This document shows, one piece after another, positions 9,426 to 17,478 of a stretch of 64,000 bases of DNA. The position numbers were made by a program, and so were the translations under genes. The stretch is taken from the NCBI GenBank assembly GCA_023461435.1, contig JAEYLC010000026.1:124001-188000 (forward strand), read 5' to 3'. The notes beneath the pieces are model-generated. The model ran no database searches. It had not been told where the DNA came from and was given only the letters and a program-made list of their open reading frames with translations. Source of the stretch: Bacillota bacterium (GTDB lineage: Bacteria; Bacillota; Clostridia; Christensenellales; SZUA-584). The first letter of the stretch is position 1. Every line of letters starts with the position of its first letter.

Positions 9426-10388
9426 TCAGCCTTTGAGTTCACCCTGATTCTCGTTAAAGTTCAATCTTTCTTCCTCTACGACAAGCGGGCGGCGAATCAC
9501 ACGGTTATTGATGCTCAGTATATATTCGCCCAAGAGTCCTATAAAAAACAATTGAACCGAACCGATGAGGAATATGCCGATCAGTATCGGAGCCTGCCCG
9601 GCAAGAAAACGATCCCAGAAAATCAGCTTTAACACCAAATAAACAAATGCGACGATCAAGCTGAGCAGCGAGAAAATACCGCCGGTGAATACCGCCAGTC
9701 TGAGACCGATCTTTGTATACGATGTAAACGAGAGCATGGCCGCGTCGTACAGTGTGTACCAGTTATTATGCGTTTTCCCGGCGCGCCGTTTGGGCTGCTC
9801 GTAATGGATATCCTTATGCTCCGGCGCGTATTCCGCCACAAGACCGCGCAGAAACGGCATGGGATCATTAATTCCGCGCAAAATCTCGATAAAGCTCCTG
9901 TCATACAATCCAAAGCCGGTAAAGTGCTCAATCTGTTCCACTTCACTCATTTTCTTTATGACGCGGTAATAGCAGCTGCGCAGGAAATAAACGAAGCCGT
10001 TTTCTTTGCTCGAGGTTTTTATACCGCAAACAACACGGTGGCCGCTTTCCCATTCCGCAACAAACTTCGGAATCATTTCCACTGGGTCTTGAAAATCCGC
10101 GCACATCGTCACAACGCAGTCTCCGGTGGTCTGGCACATCGCGTAATAAGGGCTGTTAAACTGCCCGAAGTTTTTAACGTTAAAAATCGCGCGAACTTTT
10201 TTATCCTGCTGGCAGATCTCACGAAGAATCTCGCGCGTACCGTCCTTGGACTTGTTGTCGATAAATAAAATCTCATAATCATATTGCGGCAGGCTTGTTT
10301 CCAGCTCTTCCTTAACCGCAAGATATATGGGCCGGGCATTTTCCTCTTCATTATAGCAAGGAATCATAACCGAAATTTTCTTTTTCAT
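9426..10388 (-). CDS. gtrB: GtrB/DPM1-like GT2 polyprenyl-phosphate glycosyltransferase
   Basis: A 320-residue family 2 transferase. It starts with MKKKISVMIPCYNEEEN and has the nucleotide-binding DNKSKDGT and the catalytic acidic motif around CADFQDP (about residue 100). Two transmembrane helices lie at about residues 230-255 and 265-290, followed by a short charged tail. This architecture is that of GtrB/ArnC/DPM-type enzymes, which load a sugar onto undecaprenyl phosphate at the inner membrane face. A GtrA-type protein is encoded just upstream, which supports a Gtr module making an undecaprenyl-phosphate-linked sugar for later transfer outside. The sugar is not determined; the nearby CDP-dideoxysugar genes make that product a candidate. 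Confidence 0.8.
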   Translation of the reverse strand: MKKKISVMIPCYNEEENARPIYLAVKEELETSLPQYDYEILFIDNKSKDGTREILREICQQDKKVRAIFNVKNFGQFNSPYYAMCQTTGDCVVTMCADFQDPVEMIPKFVAEWESGHRVVCGIKTSSKENGFVYFLRSCYYRVIKKMSEVEQIEHFTGFGLYDRSFIEILRGINDPMPFLRGLVAEYAPEHKDIHYEQPKRRAGKTHNNWYTLYDAAMLSFTSYTKIGLRLAVFTGGIFSLLSLIVAFVYLVLKLIFWDRFLAGQAPILIGIFLIGSVQLFFIGLLGEYILSINNRVIRRPLVVEEERLNFNENQGELKG

Positions 10389-10536
10389 AAAGCCGCCGTC
10401 TCCTTACCAAAGCCAACGTATTACTTTCGGGCCTTTGTGAGCCCCGAATCGTCAGCCCGATTTGCGGTTTCCCCGTCCGACTCAAAAAATCGAACACGCT
10501 GCAGTCTGCCTTTGAACTATCGTAACGCCGCCCGCT

Positions 10537-10968
10537 TCAAGTCTTGTCTTCCCGAACCACTTTTTTAAAGCTGAAGAAGTTATGTCCCACGTAACTTAAA
10601 ATCGTGGTTACAAACAGGCAAAGCACCCCCGACAAATACGAATTCATGCCCATTCGGTCTACAAATATATAGACAAGTCCCAGATTGGCGCCATAGCCGA
10701 CGGCATAAACCGTCGCAAAGCGCAGCACCTCGGCAAGCGATTTTCTGGGCTGTCTGAAAGTAAAATATTTGTTCCAAAAATAGCTGTTGATGACGCCTAT
10801 GATCGTCGAAAACGTGGTGGCCAGATACGGGTTCAATCCAAGTGCAATAAACAATGCGTAGGTTCCGTATCCGACAACCGTATTGATGCCTCCGACAAAC
10901 AGAAACCGTATTCTTTTATCGCTGAAAAGCCTCTTTACCAAGGCGGTTATCTTCATAACTTTTGACAC
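10537..10968 (-). CDS. gtrA: GtrA-family small membrane protein, presumed lipid-linked sugar flippase
   Basis: A 143-residue protein with four hydrophobic segments. The family signature is seen near the start (IRFLFVGGINTVVGYGTYALF) and again in FWNKYFTF at about residue 70. GtrA proteins are thought to flip undecaprenyl-phosphate sugars made by GtrB. Its start overlaps the 3-prime end of rfbH by 16 bp, implying translational coupling with the CDP-sugar genes. The GtrB gene follows 148 bp later. A second, distinct GtrA homologue is at 57617-58099. Confidence 0.85.
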   Translation of the reverse strand: MSKVMKITALVKRLFSDKRIRFLFVGGINTVVGYGTYALFIALGLNPYLATTFSTIIGVINSYFWNKYFTFRQPRKSLAEVLRFATVYAVGYGANLGLVYIFVDRMGMNSYLSGVLCLFVTTILSYVGHNFFSFKKVVREDKT

Positions 10969-12296
10969 GCGTCCACGATCGTCTCAATCATATAATCGAG
11001 CATTTCGTTCGTCATACCCGGATAGACGCCCACCCAGAAGGTATCGTTCATAATCCTGTCCGTACCGCTTAAATCACCGACGACACGATACCCTTCACCC
11101 GACGCGCGCATCTCATCAAAGCACGGATGCTTGATCAGGTTGCCCGCAAACAGCATGCGCGTCTGAATGCCCCTGCCCTCAATAAAAGGGACAAGTTCCT
11201 TGCGCGACAAGCCGGGCTGACAGGTCATCAGAAATCCGAACCAGCTCGGAGCCGAATTCTCACAGGGCTCGGAGAGCACCAGCTTGTCCGACACACACGC
11301 AAGCCCCTTCTTCAAGCGCTCATAATTGGCACGGCGCTTTTCAATGAAGCCCGGCACTTTTTTGAGCTGCGCGCACCCGACGGCGGCCTGCATATCCGTC
11401 GCCTTTAAATTATAGCCGAAATGTGAATAAACATACTTATGATCATACCCTTTGGGCAGCTCCTGATACTCCTTGTCAAAGCGATGTCCGCAAAGATCAT
11501 CCTGACCAGAAGGACACATGCAGTCGCGGCCCCAGTCCCTGAACGAGCGGATGATCTTATTGAGCAGCGGATTGTCCGTATACACGGCGCCGCCTTCTCC
11601 CATCGTCATGTGATGCGGCGGATAAAAGCTCGATGTACCGATATCGCCGAATGTGCCTGTATACTTCTCGGTGCCGTCCAGCGTATATTTTGAGCCAAGC
11701 GCATCGCAGTTGTCCTCGATGAGCCACAGGTTGTGTTTCCTGCAAAATGCGAGCACCGCTTTGATATCAAACGGGTTTCCAAGCGTGTGCGCGATCATCA
11801 CCGCTTTTGTCTTTTCAGACAGCGCTTTTTCAAGCATGGTGACATCAATGTTGTACTGCGGCAGTATCATATCGATGAAGACGGGCACCGCGCCATACTG
11901 AATGACGGGCGCCACCGTGGTCGGGAAACCGGCGGCAGCGGTAATCACTTCGTCGCCTCTGCGTATCGCGCGCTCACCGAGCAGCGGCGATGTCAGCGCC
12001 ATAAACGCGATGAGATTTGCCGAAGAGCCCGAGTTGACAAGAGCGGTATACTTCACGCCGAACAGCTTTGAAAACTCCTCTTCGAACAGATCGGTATAGC
12101 GTCCGGCCGTCAGCCAGAATTCAAGCGAGCTGTCCACAAGATTGACCATCTCATCGCGGTCGTAAACTCTGGACGCATACGGAATCCGCTGTCCCGCTTT
12201 GAAGCTGCCGCGGCGCTGATGGAACGAATCGCAGTATTCGGAAACAAGCCCCAATATGTGTGTTCTCGCTTGTTCCTCTGTCATTTTTTCAAACAT
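10953..12296 (-). CDS. rfbH: CDP-4-dehydro-6-deoxyglucose 3-dehydrase E1 (RfbH/AscC type)
   Basis: A 447-residue fold-type I protein of the DegT family that removes the C3 hydroxyl of CDP-4-keto-6-deoxyglucose using PMP. Two features separate it from aminotransferases. The usual PLP lysine position is histidine (His228 in SSFYPPHHMTMGEGG). The [2Fe-2S] cysteines Cys197, Cys259, Cys261 and Cys269 keep the C-x-C-x7-C end pattern of E1 enzymes. RfbG lies upstream and GtrA overlaps downstream. E1 needs an electron donor (E3, AscD/DdhD), and none is found in this window. Function is well supported. Confidence 0.9.
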   Translation of the reverse strand: MFEKMTEEQARTHILGLVSEYCDSFHQRRGSFKAGQRIPYASRVYDRDEMVNLVDSSLEFWLTAGRYTDLFEEEFSKLFGVKYTALVNSGSSANLIAFMALTSPLLGERAIRRGDEVITAAAGFPTTVAPVIQYGAVPVFIDMILPQYNIDVTMLEKALSEKTKAVMIAHTLGNPFDIKAVLAFCRKHNLWLIEDNCDALGSKYTLDGTEKYTGTFGDIGTSSFYPPHHMTMGEGGAVYTDNPLLNKIIRSFRDWGRDCMCPSGQDDLCGHRFDKEYQELPKGYDHKYVYSHFGYNLKATDMQAAVGCAQLKKVPGFIEKRRANYERLKKGLACVSDKLVLSEPCENSAPSWFGFLMTCQPGLSRKELVPFIEGRGIQTRMLFAGNLIKHPCFDEMRASGEGYRVVGDLSGTDRIMNDTFWVGVYPGMTNEMLDYMIETIVDACQKL

Positions 12297-12321
12297 AAAA
12301 TCTCCAATATCTCAGATGTTT

Positions 12322-13374
12322 TTAATCTTTCTTAAAGAACGCGCCGATCTGCCCTTCCATGCATTTGTTCACATCGCCGCCGTTTAAATACACTTTTGTC
12401 CACTCGACCGTCTTCTCAACCGCAGTGCTGACATTCCACCGCGGCCGCCAGCCGTATGTGGTCTTGAGCTGTGAGCAGTCCAGCTTTAAAAATCTCGCTT
12501 CGTGGGGCCCGCCGAGAAACTTGTTCTCCCATTTCAGGCCATTGCCCCAATGTGTGCAGAACAGATCGACAAGCAGCGCCGTCGTGATGCAGTCAGCATC
12601 ATCCGGCCCCACATTATAATAACCCGCCATCCGTCCGTTTTCATACTGTGCCTCGGCAATCATCAGATACGCCGCCAGCGGCTCAAGCACATGCTGATAC
12701 GGGCGTGTGGAGTGCGGGTTGCGCACGATGATCGTTTCCCCTTTGCCGACCGCGCGGACGCAGTCAGGGATAATCCTGTCGTTCGCAAAGTCTCCGCCGC
12801 CAATCACGTTGCCCGCGCGAGCGGTGGATATCGCCGTCCTGCCATCATCGAAAAATGAATCCTTATAGCTGTGAGTCACGAGTTCGGAGCACGATTTGCT
12901 GTTCGAATACGGGTCGAAGCCGTCAAGCGGCTCATTCTCACGGTATCCCCAGCTCCACTCGTTATTCTTATAAACCTTATCTGTCGTGATATTAACAAAA
13001 GACCTTACGGAGTCCGTAAGCCTTATGCATTCCAATATGTTGACGGTGCCCATCACGTTTGTTTCGTACGTGTAGACAGGGTCTTTATAGCTGTCCCTCA
13101 CGATGGGCTGCGCCGCAAGATGCAGCACGATATCCGGCTTCACTCTGTCAAAAACAGACCGCATCAGCTGCAAATCCCGGATGTCACCGATCACGGAATC
13201 CATGCTTTCGCCGGTCCTGGTGATATCAAAAAGGCTCGGGTCTGTCGGTGGGTTCAGCGAATAGCCCGTGACCTTTGCACCCGCGCCGAGGAGAATCCGG
13301 CAAAGCCATGTGCCTTTAAAGCCGGTATGCCCCGTCACCAGCACTTTCTTGCCTTTATAAAACGTCAAACTCAT
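12322..13374 (-). CDS. rfbG: CDP-glucose 4,6-dehydratase
   Basis: A 350-residue extended SDR converting CDP-glucose to CDP-4-keto-6-deoxyglucose. The NAD motif is GHTGFKGTWL near residue 15; TTDKVY and the Tyr-x3-Lys of YSNSKS are present. The opening MSLTFYKGKKVLVTGHTGFK is characteristic of RfbG. It overlaps rfbF upstream by 4 bp (ATGA) and rfbH follows after 25 bp, giving the standard rfbF-rfbG-rfbH order. Length and motifs match the family well. Confidence 0.93.
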   Translation of the reverse strand: MSLTFYKGKKVLVTGHTGFKGTWLCRILLGAGAKVTGYSLNPPTDPSLFDITRTGESMDSVIGDIRDLQLMRSVFDRVKPDIVLHLAAQPIVRDSYKDPVYTYETNVMGTVNILECIRLTDSVRSFVNITTDKVYKNNEWSWGYRENEPLDGFDPYSNSKSCSELVTHSYKDSFFDDGRTAISTARAGNVIGGGDFANDRIIPDCVRAVGKGETIIVRNPHSTRPYQHVLEPLAAYLMIAEAQYENGRMAGYYNVGPDDADCITTALLVDLFCTHWGNGLKWENKFLGGPHEARFLKLDCSQLKTTYGWRPRWNVSTAVEKTVEWTKVYLNGGDVNKCMEGQIGAFFKKD

Positions 13375-14147
13375 GGCCAGACCTTCCAGGGAGCCTGTCC
13401 TTCAGACCATAGCTTCTCAAGCAGCTGTTTGTCCCGCTGCGTATCCATGCACTGCCAGAACCCGTCATGCTTATACGCGCTGAGCTGCCCTGTGGCCGCA
13501 AGTGTTTCGAGCGGTTTTTTCTCAAACACGGTGGTATCATCCTCAAGAAGGTCAAAAATCTCCGGGTTAAGCACCATGAATCCGCCGTTTATCCAACCGC
13601 CGTCTTCCTTGGCCTTTTCGGCAAAGCGGTTGACGGTGTTGTCGGGCTCCAATTCGAGCAGTCCGAAACGCCCGCCGGGCTGAATCGCCGTCAGCGTCGC
13701 CGTCTTTCCGTGGTTCAGATGATACTCCATCAGCGTATGATAATTCACATCGCTCACACCGTCGCCGTAGGTGAGCATAAACGGCTCATTGCCGATATAA
13801 TCACGCACACGTTTGATGCGGCCGCCCGTCATAGTGTTCAATCCCGTATCAATCAGTGTGACCTTCCAGGGCTCGGCAAAATTGTTGTGAACCGTCATAC
13901 CGTTGCCGTTGCAAAAGTCAAATGTGATGTCAGAATTGTGAAGATAGTAGTCAGCAAAAAATTCCTTAATGGCATATGCCTTATACCCAAGGCATATGAT
14001 GAACTCAAAAAAACCGTAATGCGAATAGCATTTCATAATGTGCCACAGGATCGGTTTTTCACCAATCTCAATCATGGGTTTGGGTTTTAAATGGGACTCT
14101 TCGCTGATGCGCGTTCCAAAGCCACCCGCTAATATAACAACCTTCAT
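13371..14147 (-). CDS. rfbF: Glucose-1-phosphate cytidylyltransferase
   Basis: A 258-residue nucleotidyltransferase making CDP-glucose from CTP and glucose 1-phosphate. The nucleotide-binding motif MKVVILAGGFGTRISEESHL and the KPMIEIGEKPILWHIMK segment are signature features of RfbF and distinguish it from RfbA (dTTP) enzymes. It is the first gene of the minus-strand CDP-sugar unit, preceded by AAGGA and the promoter at 14184-14213. It commits glucose 1-phosphate to 3,6-dideoxyhexose synthesis. Confidence 0.94.
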   Translation of the reverse strand: MKVVILAGGFGTRISEESHLKPKPMIEIGEKPILWHIMKCYSHYGFFEFIICLGYKAYAIKEFFADYYLHNSDITFDFCNGNGMTVHNNFAEPWKVTLIDTGLNTMTGGRIKRVRDYIGNEPFMLTYGDGVSDVNYHTLMEYHLNHGKTATLTAIQPGGRFGLLELEPDNTVNRFAEKAKEDGGWINGGFMVLNPEIFDLLEDDTTVFEKKPLETLAATGQLSAYKHDGFWQCMDTQRDKQLLEKLWSEGQAPWKVWP

Positions 14148-14183
14148 TCACACTATCCTTCTTGTTTAATTCGACATTATGAT

Positions 14184-14213
14184 ATATTATTTTTATGGAA
14201 AATACAAGGGCAA
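14184..14213 (-). promoter_or_regulatory. Probable promoter of the rfbFGH operon
   Basis: Minus-strand -35 TTGCCC (14208-14213) and -10 TAATAT (14184-14189) are spaced by 18 bp, about 40 bp before the rfbF start at 14147. It lies in a 269-bp divergent intergenic region. Confidence 0.4.
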
Positions 14214-14359
14214 TTTACGCCGCCGCGTGCAACTAATATTACCAATCTAAAATTTGTCTTGCCATTTTTCCATACTCATTTATATACATTTTTAGCGATT
14301 ACCCGCCGTTTTTAACGTTCCGGTTTTGTGCATTTACCAGCAGAATATGGCCTGCTTTC

Positions 14360-14388
14360 TGGACAATTCCCTCACATTACTGTAATAT
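14360..14388 (+). promoter_or_regulatory. Probable promoter of the GT4 gene
   Basis: Plus-strand -35 TGGACA (14360-14365), 17-bp spacer and -10 TAATAT (14383-14388), followed by TGAGGT and the ATG at 14417. With the opposite promoter it makes this a divergent control region. Confidence 0.5.
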
Positions 14389-14416
14389 GAACCTGATACT
14401 TATCTGAGGTAACAAG

Positions 14417-15688
14417 ATGTTGAAAAAATTACTCAAGCGAATCATATCCAGCAAATTGGTATCAGGTCTCGTCTCTCCGTTGCTCTGGCTGCTGCCAATA
14501 CGCTTGCGCATAAAAATAGGCAACGTTTTAAATACAACGAGAAAGTCCAGAAATAAACAGCCGTATCAGCCCGGCGCCTACCCGGAAGGCATCAATCTTT
14601 TTGGCTACCTCATGGCTCAGATGGGCCTTGGCCAAGGAGCCCGGCTTACGGCGCATGCCGTTTTATTAAGCGGCGTGCCACACGCACTCATCAACGTCTC
14701 CATCGGCAACCCCGCCAGCCACAACGAGAAAGAATTCGAGCCGCTTTTGACCAAATCACCGCTGTATAACACGAATATCGTTCATGTCAACCCGGAACAG
14801 ACGCCGCTTCTTCGCCAGCTCTATCCCAAAAGCGCATGGGATAAGCGTTACAATATCGCCGTCTGGCTTTGGGAGCTTGAGAATTTTCCCTCGGAATGGA
14901 GCCGCGAGTTCGCCCACTTTGACGAGATCTGGACGCCGTCCGCGTTTACCTCGGCCAGCATCACGCGCAGCACCTCGCTCCCCGTGATCACTGTCCCATA
15001 CGGCATCCGCGCCGAGGCGGACGCACGGTTTGACAGACGCCATTTCAAGCTGCCCGAAGACCGCTTTTTATTTCTTTGTATGTACGACGTCAACAGCACG
15101 ATGGAGCGTAAAAACCCGATGGGCGCCATCGATGCGTTCTGTGCGGCTTTCCCCGCCGATTCGCAGGATGTCGGTCTCGTCGTCAAAATCAACAACTCAA
15201 CCCAAGAAAATCTGAAAAAACTAACTGAATATACCCAGAACCGCCCGAACGTGTTTGTGATCAGTGACCTGCTAAGCAAGCTCGAGGTGCAGTCGCTGAT
15301 TAAAATCTGCGATGTGTTCGTCAGCCTGCACCGCAGCGAAGGCTTCGGGCTCGTCATGGCGGAGGCCATGTGCCTCGGCGTTCCTGTGATTGCGACGAAT
15401 TGGTCTTCGAATACCGATTTTATGAAACCGGACAACTCCTGCCTCGTGGATTATCGTTTTACGGAAGTCAAAGACCAGTATTATCAATCACGGCAGGGCC
15501 AACGATGGGCCGATCCCGATATCAGCCACGCCGCCGCCTACATGAGCCAGCTTTTCACCGACAAATCGCTTTACAGTCGCATCGCTCTTGCGGGACTAAC
15601 CTATATTCAAAATGAATATTCCATCGAACGCTCCGCACAGATTATGAGCGCGCGCCTGCGGGAAATCGGCGTGATTTCCCGAATTTAG
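14417..15688 (+). CDS. GT4-family glycosyltransferase
   Basis: A 423-residue GT-B enzyme, the only plus-strand gene of the left polysaccharide locus. The C-terminal half has the GT4 donor-binding motif E-x7-E (EGFGLVMAE) followed by the conserved GVPVIATNWSSNTDF. The N-terminal half has VPYGI and a cluster of WLWELENFP type residues seen in retaining transferases that act on lipid-linked acceptors. A basic amphipathic N-terminus (KKLLKRIIS) followed by a hydrophobic stretch could anchor it to the membrane. It converges with the phosphohexomutase gene, overlapping it by 4 bp tail to tail. Sugar and linkage are unknown. Confidence 0.82.
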   Translation: MLKKLLKRIISSKLVSGLVSPLLWLLPIRLRIKIGNVLNTTRKSRNKQPYQPGAYPEGINLFGYLMAQMGLGQGARLTAHAVLLSGVPHALINVSIGNPASHNEKEFEPLLTKSPLYNTNIVHVNPEQTPLLRQLYPKSAWDKRYNIAVWLWELENFPSEWSREFAHFDEIWTPSAFTSASITRSTSLPVITVPYGIRAEADARFDRRHFKLPEDRFLFLCMYDVNSTMERKNPMGAIDAFCAAFPADSQDVGLVVKINNSTQENLKKLTEYTQNRPNVFVISDLLSKLEVQSLIKICDVFVSLHRSEGFGLVMAEAMCLGVPVIATNWSSNTDFMKPDNSCLVDYRFTEVKDQYYQSRQGQRWADPDISHAAAYMSQLFTDKSLYSRIALAGLTYIQNEYSIERSAQIMSARLREIGVISRI

Positions 15689-17409
15689 GCTGTCATCTCC
15701 TGAACGAGCTTTTCCGCCTCAGCCAGCAGCGCCTTGATCTGCGCGTCGCTGTCGGCGGTTGACGTTCCTTTCACACCGATATAGATCTTGAGCTTTGGTT
15801 CCGTTCCCGAGGGTCGGGCCGCGAGCCACGCGTCATTATCGAGTTCATAGCGAAGCACATTGGATTTCGGCAGCTTGATTTCGTGCTCGCCCGCTTCGTC
15901 ACTGCGCAATGAGCTTAAATAATCCTCTTTGGCATGAATCTGACGACCGCATATTTGTTTTGACGAGCTGCCGCGCAGAAGGTCCATCAGCTTGCGGATC
16001 TTCATCACGCCGTCCATGCCCGGCAGCGTATAGCTCTTTAACGCCTCCTGATAATAACCGTACGTCTCAAACAGGCCGCCGAGCGCCTCCAGCATCGTGC
16101 AGCCGCTGTGCTTGCAGTGTGCCGCCGCCTCACATGTGAGCAGTGCGGCAATCACAGCGTCCTTATCGCGCACGAACGTGCCGGACAGATATCCGTAGCT
16201 CTCCTCAAAACCAAATATGAAATTGCCGCTGTTAAGCGCTTCCATCTCCTTGATCTTCTCGCCGATATATTTGAACCCGGTCAGCATATTGAACGCTCTC
16301 ACGCCGCTGCCCTTTGCCATCGCGTCAGCCATTCTCGTGGACACAATGGTTTTGACCACATAATCCTCGGGCTTCAGCGATCCTTTCGCTTTTCTCGAAC
16401 GCAGACAGTTATCGAGCAGCAGGCACCCGAGCTGGTTGCCGTTCATAAAAACATACTGCCCCTGGTTATCCCTCACGGCGATGCCAAGACGGTCGCCGTC
16501 GGGGTCAGTCGCAATCACCACATCCGCGTCATGCTCTTTGGCAAGGCTGATCGCGAGCGACAGCGCGTCATGCTCTTCGGGATTGGGGCTCCTGACCGTG
16601 CTGAATTCCGTATCGGGCGTCTTTTGCTGTTCCACCACATATACATTTTCAAAGCCCGCCTCCTTAAGCACGCGCGTCACAGGCACAAGGCCGGTGCCGT
16701 GAAGCGGAGAGTAGACGATTTTCAGCGCTGCTTTCGCTTCGGGCGCCACATCTCCGGACAACCGCAGCACCTTGCCCACATAAGCATCGAGCACACCGTC
16801 GTCGATAGTCCGAATACGCCCGTCAGCGAGCGCTGAATCAAACGCCACGGTTTTCACGCTGTCGATAGGCTCCACTTTTTGAATGAGCCCCGAAATCTCT
16901 TTGGCCAGCGCGTCGGTGATCTGTCCGCCGTCCATGCCGTACACCTTGTATCCGTTGTATTCCTTGGGGTTATGGCTGGCTGTCACCACGATACCCATCG
17001 CACAATTTAGCTGTCGTACGGTAAAAGACAGTACGGGCGTCGGCATCAGCTGTTTAAACAAATATGCCGTTATCCCGTTGGCCGCGAAAACGCAGGCTGC
17101 CTCCTGCGCAAATTCCCTTGACATCCGCCGGGAATCGTAGGCAATGGCAATGCCGGAAATGCCGTGCGGGAACTCCGTGTTTGTCACATAGTCCACCACA
17201 CCCTGCGACGCTTTGCGCACCGTATAGATATTCATGCGGTTGGTGCCCGCGGCCACGACACCCCTTAAGCCGCCGGTCCCGAAATCCAGATTCTTATAGA
17301 ACCTGTCCTCAATTTCCTTCTTATCCGATAAGCCCCGCAATTCATTTCTCGTCTGCTCATCGAAATAACCGCTTTGGCACCAGTATTCATAGACTTCTGC
17401 GTAATTCAT
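15685..17409 (-). CDS. Phosphoglucomutase/phosphomannomutase (alpha-D-phosphohexomutase)
   Basis: A 574-residue four-domain phosphohexomutase. Visible are the phosphoserine loop TASHNPKEYNGYKVY (about residue 140), the metal loop DPDGDRLGI (about 300), the sugar loop FGFEESYGYL (about 400) and the phosphate loop RPSGTEPKLKIY near the C-terminus. It interconverts hexose 6- and 1-phosphates and so can feed glucose 1-phosphate to RfbF and RfbA, and perhaps mannose 1-phosphate to ManC. GGAGGAGAC precedes the ATG. It is separated from manC by a terminator hairpin. Length matches PgcA-type enzymes of Firmicutes. Confidence 0.93.
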   Translation of the reverse strand: MNYAEVYEYWCQSGYFDEQTRNELRGLSDKKEIEDRFYKNLDFGTGGLRGVVAAGTNRMNIYTVRKASQGVVDYVTNTEFPHGISGIAIAYDSRRMSREFAQEAACVFAANGITAYLFKQLMPTPVLSFTVRQLNCAMGIVVTASHNPKEYNGYKVYGMDGGQITDALAKEISGLIQKVEPIDSVKTVAFDSALADGRIRTIDDGVLDAYVGKVLRLSGDVAPEAKAALKIVYSPLHGTGLVPVTRVLKEAGFENVYVVEQQKTPDTEFSTVRSPNPEEHDALSLAISLAKEHDADVVIATDPDGDRLGIAVRDNQGQYVFMNGNQLGCLLLDNCLRSRKAKGSLKPEDYVVKTIVSTRMADAMAKGSGVRAFNMLTGFKYIGEKIKEMEALNSGNFIFGFEESYGYLSGTFVRDKDAVIAALLTCEAAAHCKHSGCTMLEALGGLFETYGYYQEALKSYTLPGMDGVMKIRKLMDLLRGSSSKQICGRQIHAKEDYLSSLRSDEAGEHEIKLPKSNVLRYELDNDAWLAARPSGTEPKLKIYIGVKGTSTADSDAQIKALLAEAEKLVQEMTA

Positions 17410-17424
17410 GTCTCCTCCGTATCT

Positions 17425-17460
17425 TGAAAAAATAAGCCATTATGCATGGCTTATTTTATT
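17425..17460 (-). terminator. Intrinsic terminator after manC, possibly bidirectional
   Basis: AATAAGCCAT (17431-17440) and ATGGCTTATT (17446-17455) form a 10-bp stem with a 5-nt loop. On the minus strand it is followed by a run of T, and T-rich sequence also follows on the plus strand. It lies between manC and the mutase gene. Confidence 0.7.
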
Positions 17461-17478
17461 TATTCTCTATTTATAATA

